Program-made: the position numbers and the translations under genes
Notes under the pieces: model-generated
What the model was told of the DNA's origin: nothing
Database searches by the model: none
Seen by the model: the letters and a program-made list of their open reading frames with translations, nothing else
Shown: positions 61,901-64,000 of the stretch, one piece after another
How positions within the stretch are numbered: position 1 is the first letter of the stretch
How the letters are laid out: each line of letters opens with the position of its first letter
Source: Linyphia triangularis
Taxonomy: Eukaryota; Arthropoda; Arachnida; Araneae; Linyphiidae
Assembly (NCBI GenBank): GCA_963978545.1
Contig: OZ021721.1
Coordinates: 36,257,348 to 36,321,347 of the forward strand
Length of the DNA stretch: 64,000 bases
Direction of reading: 5' to 3'

Positions 61901-63639
61901 TATTAAAATGTGTGTTTCTTTTGACTTTAACTGTATCTTTCACTTGCATATTATTCATATATTCCTTACCAGCTAGAATTGACACGAACCATTTGTGCAT
62001 TCACATTCTATTACAAAAAGTTCTTATTTCAGTTCCATTTACCTGCCTTCAAATGAGCGAAAAATATTTTTGAAGCACCCTGTGTATAGATAACAACGGG
62101 AATGAGAATAAAACATAACTGCCAAAATTAAGTAAACATAGGTTTGGTATAGAAATAAGACCTCTCTTTAACATGAAAAACTTCTACTCAAATTTAAGTA
62201 TCTGCGTTCAATTTGATTTAGTGAAATTTCAAAGACCGACGAGTAACATTTGAATTAAAGAAAGTTATAAAAATCATAAGAGGATCTTAATAGTGGAACC
62301 TTTCATTCTTTTTTACATATTGAGTTTATTTCAAAGAAATTAATCGGCGTTTGGGGAAGTCAGTGGACTTACATACAATTTTAGTAGCATCGTCATTATA
62401 AGCCATTAGATCCGATATGCATCTAAAAAACGCTTTCCAAACTTTTTTCTAATCGGTTATAGATAATACAAACTTTTATCATATAAACAAACCAGCAGGA
62501 TTCCGATTTTTTCATTTAAAGATTCTAGTCAACTTATCAAGCAAGCAAAGTTTCTCGTAGCCCCATAAGGTTGTATGTTAGAGAGATTCTTGATAGGTTT
62601 CTTGTTTGTTAACTTTTTTTATACATCTTGGGAGGCAGAAAAATTACTACAGATTTAACAAAATAATAGAAATTTAAATCTATCAAACATAAATCATATT
62701 ATGCATTGAATTCCCCTTCTTTTTTTACTAAAATAAAAACAGCCTTTACTATTTGAATTTTTTTGTTTGAGAATTGTAATTTTTCCTAAGTATTGAAACT
62801 CAAGTGTCCATTTTACTAAAAAGTAAAGAAGATAATTTTTAAATAAAATAGTTTTACACTGAAACATTTTCAAACATGTTCATAAGTTAATGCATACACT
62901 TATTTAATTTTGAAACTAATTAGATACCAAGTCATTATGTTTCCAAGCATTTTTGTTTCATAGACATTTTATTAGAGTAATATTCTGTTAATAATACTTC
63001 ATAAAATCAGCATTGTTTCTTGATTACAGATGTTTTATATGGATTTTTATGGATTAGAAATTAATTCGAAAAATTATTTGCAAACATTATTAAAAGAATA
63101 ACTGTTAAATAACATAAACCAAATTAAAACTGGCATGGGAGTGAAGATCATGAAACTTACTTCTTTATGATTAATATTGTTTTTTCTAAAAGTGAAATAT
63201 TTATGATTACTTACCCTATACATAATATAAAAAAGCAAGCATAAAATGAGAAATTATCTATTTACAGTTAACTATCCAATGCTACTTCATAATTATTAAT
63301 TACATGCTATAATAGTTTCGGTGTTTTACTTTTGAATCTACCTAAAAAGTAAGATGGAAGAGGTAGCAATTCTATTTTTTTTTTGATTAAGACAAACACA
63401 ACTTTCAAGTAAATATGTAACAACATCTAAACATCACATATAATCGTGCTTGGTTCAGTAAAATTTCGATTCATTTCAGAGAAGCTCTTGGAAACGTTCA
63501 GTTAAACAATCTTCAGATCTAAGATAAACAATTATTAATGGACATTATATTTTTCTAACCTTTTAGGTATACTAATGAATTAATTATTAAATAACTTCTG
63601 ATGTAATTTGATCATTGAATTTGATCAAGCAACCATTAT
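61901..63639. other. AT-rich non-coding stretch
   Basis: The first 190 bp probably are the 3' non-coding part of the truncated transposon. Nothing else recognised. Confidence 0.45.
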
Positions 63640-63800
63640 CTTATATATAATATGACCACGAGGTTGCGGGTTCGAGTCTCGTGTTAGGCATAGGTGTTTG
63701 TAAATGTATGTTGGCTTGTCTAATGACGAATGTTTCGGTGCATTATAGCCCTCGTGTTGCTGACAATGCCAGATAATCTGAAAACCACCAACCTTATATA
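63640..63800 (+). mobile_element. tRNA-derived SINE-like element, copy 4 (variant)
   Basis: A B-box GGTTCGAGTCT (63669-63679) is followed by GTGTTAGGCATAGGTGTTTGT, as in the other copies, but the body then differs (GACGAATGTTTCGGTGCATTA, CTGACAATGCCAGATAATCTG) before ending GAAAACCACCAACC. The A-box end is lost. It seems to share the head and tail with the family at 2158 but has a different middle, so it is either a subfamily or a relative. Confidence 0.55.
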
Positions 63801-64000
63801 TAATTTATATATCTGCAATAGAATCTTGCCGAACATTGAAACAAATAAGTAGTAAAAGACAACCTCATTATATTGCAATCTTTTTGTTTAACCTATTACT
63901 ATGACATCATAGCACATCAATGCCATATCAATGCACTTGGAATATGCATTTAGATAACTTCTTTACTTATAACCTAAGTGAAGACTTTGAAATTTGACTT
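63801..64000. other. Non-coding right edge
   Basis: AT-rich sequence without a recognisable feature. Confidence 0.5.

Overview
The window is an AT-rich (roughly 70% by eye), intron/intergenic-type eukaryotic sequence that is gene-poor and full of degraded mobile elements. The mix of families fits an arthropod nuclear genome: a Ty3/Gypsy element with a tRNA-Leu-type primer site, a copia remnant, several Tc1/mariner lineages, a hAT remnant, TTAA-target MITEs and a tRNA-derived SINE. I suspect an arachnid such as a spider from the transposase families, but that is inference. No rRNA, true tRNA gene, CRISPR array or prokaryotic operon is visible.

Layout. 1-5,422: non-coding with an unclassified dispersed repeat (381-646), a tandem pair of tRNA-derived SINEs (2,158-2,540) and the 3' part of a hAT transposon with its right end at 5,070. 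5,477-12,205: a complete minus-strand Ty3/Gypsy retrotransposon (LTR-gag-pro-RT-RNaseH-IN-LTR, no env). Its LTRs differ at only about five positions, yet it carries a gag amber codon, two pol frameshifts, a protease active-site change and a 716-bp TTAA-flanked element inserted at the gag/pro junction. 12,240-13,320: three short minus-strand pieces that look like exons of an unidentified gene. 13,612-30,050: mostly featureless, with foldback MITEs, a 204-bp piggyBac-type MITE, a copia remnant, one SINE copy and one copy of a GGCCA-rich repeat family. 30,053-30,324: a perfect (TA)n array. 30,325-43,090: sparse, with a second GGCCA-repeat copy and a possible terminal exon at 41,196-41,539. 43,152-47,262: a cluster of mobile-element remains (a 1.6-kb transposon with about 110-bp inverted repeats, a truncated Tc1, a complete but dead Tc1 with TA duplication, and a third GGCCA-repeat copy). 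47,263-64,000: mostly featureless, with a decayed Tc1 transposase (57.9-58.8 kb), a 503-bp internally deleted mariner-type element (60.07-60.57 kb), a transposase tail (61.7-61.9 kb) and a diverged SINE near the right edge.

No functional host gene can be asserted with confidence. The strongest observations are: the TTAA element sits inside a predicted -1 frameshift site of the Gypsy element; the left LTR has lost its terminal 13 bp, replaced by a fold-back filler, while 33 bp of flank is duplicated on both sides; and several multi-copy repeat families appear unclassified. All alignments were made by eye.
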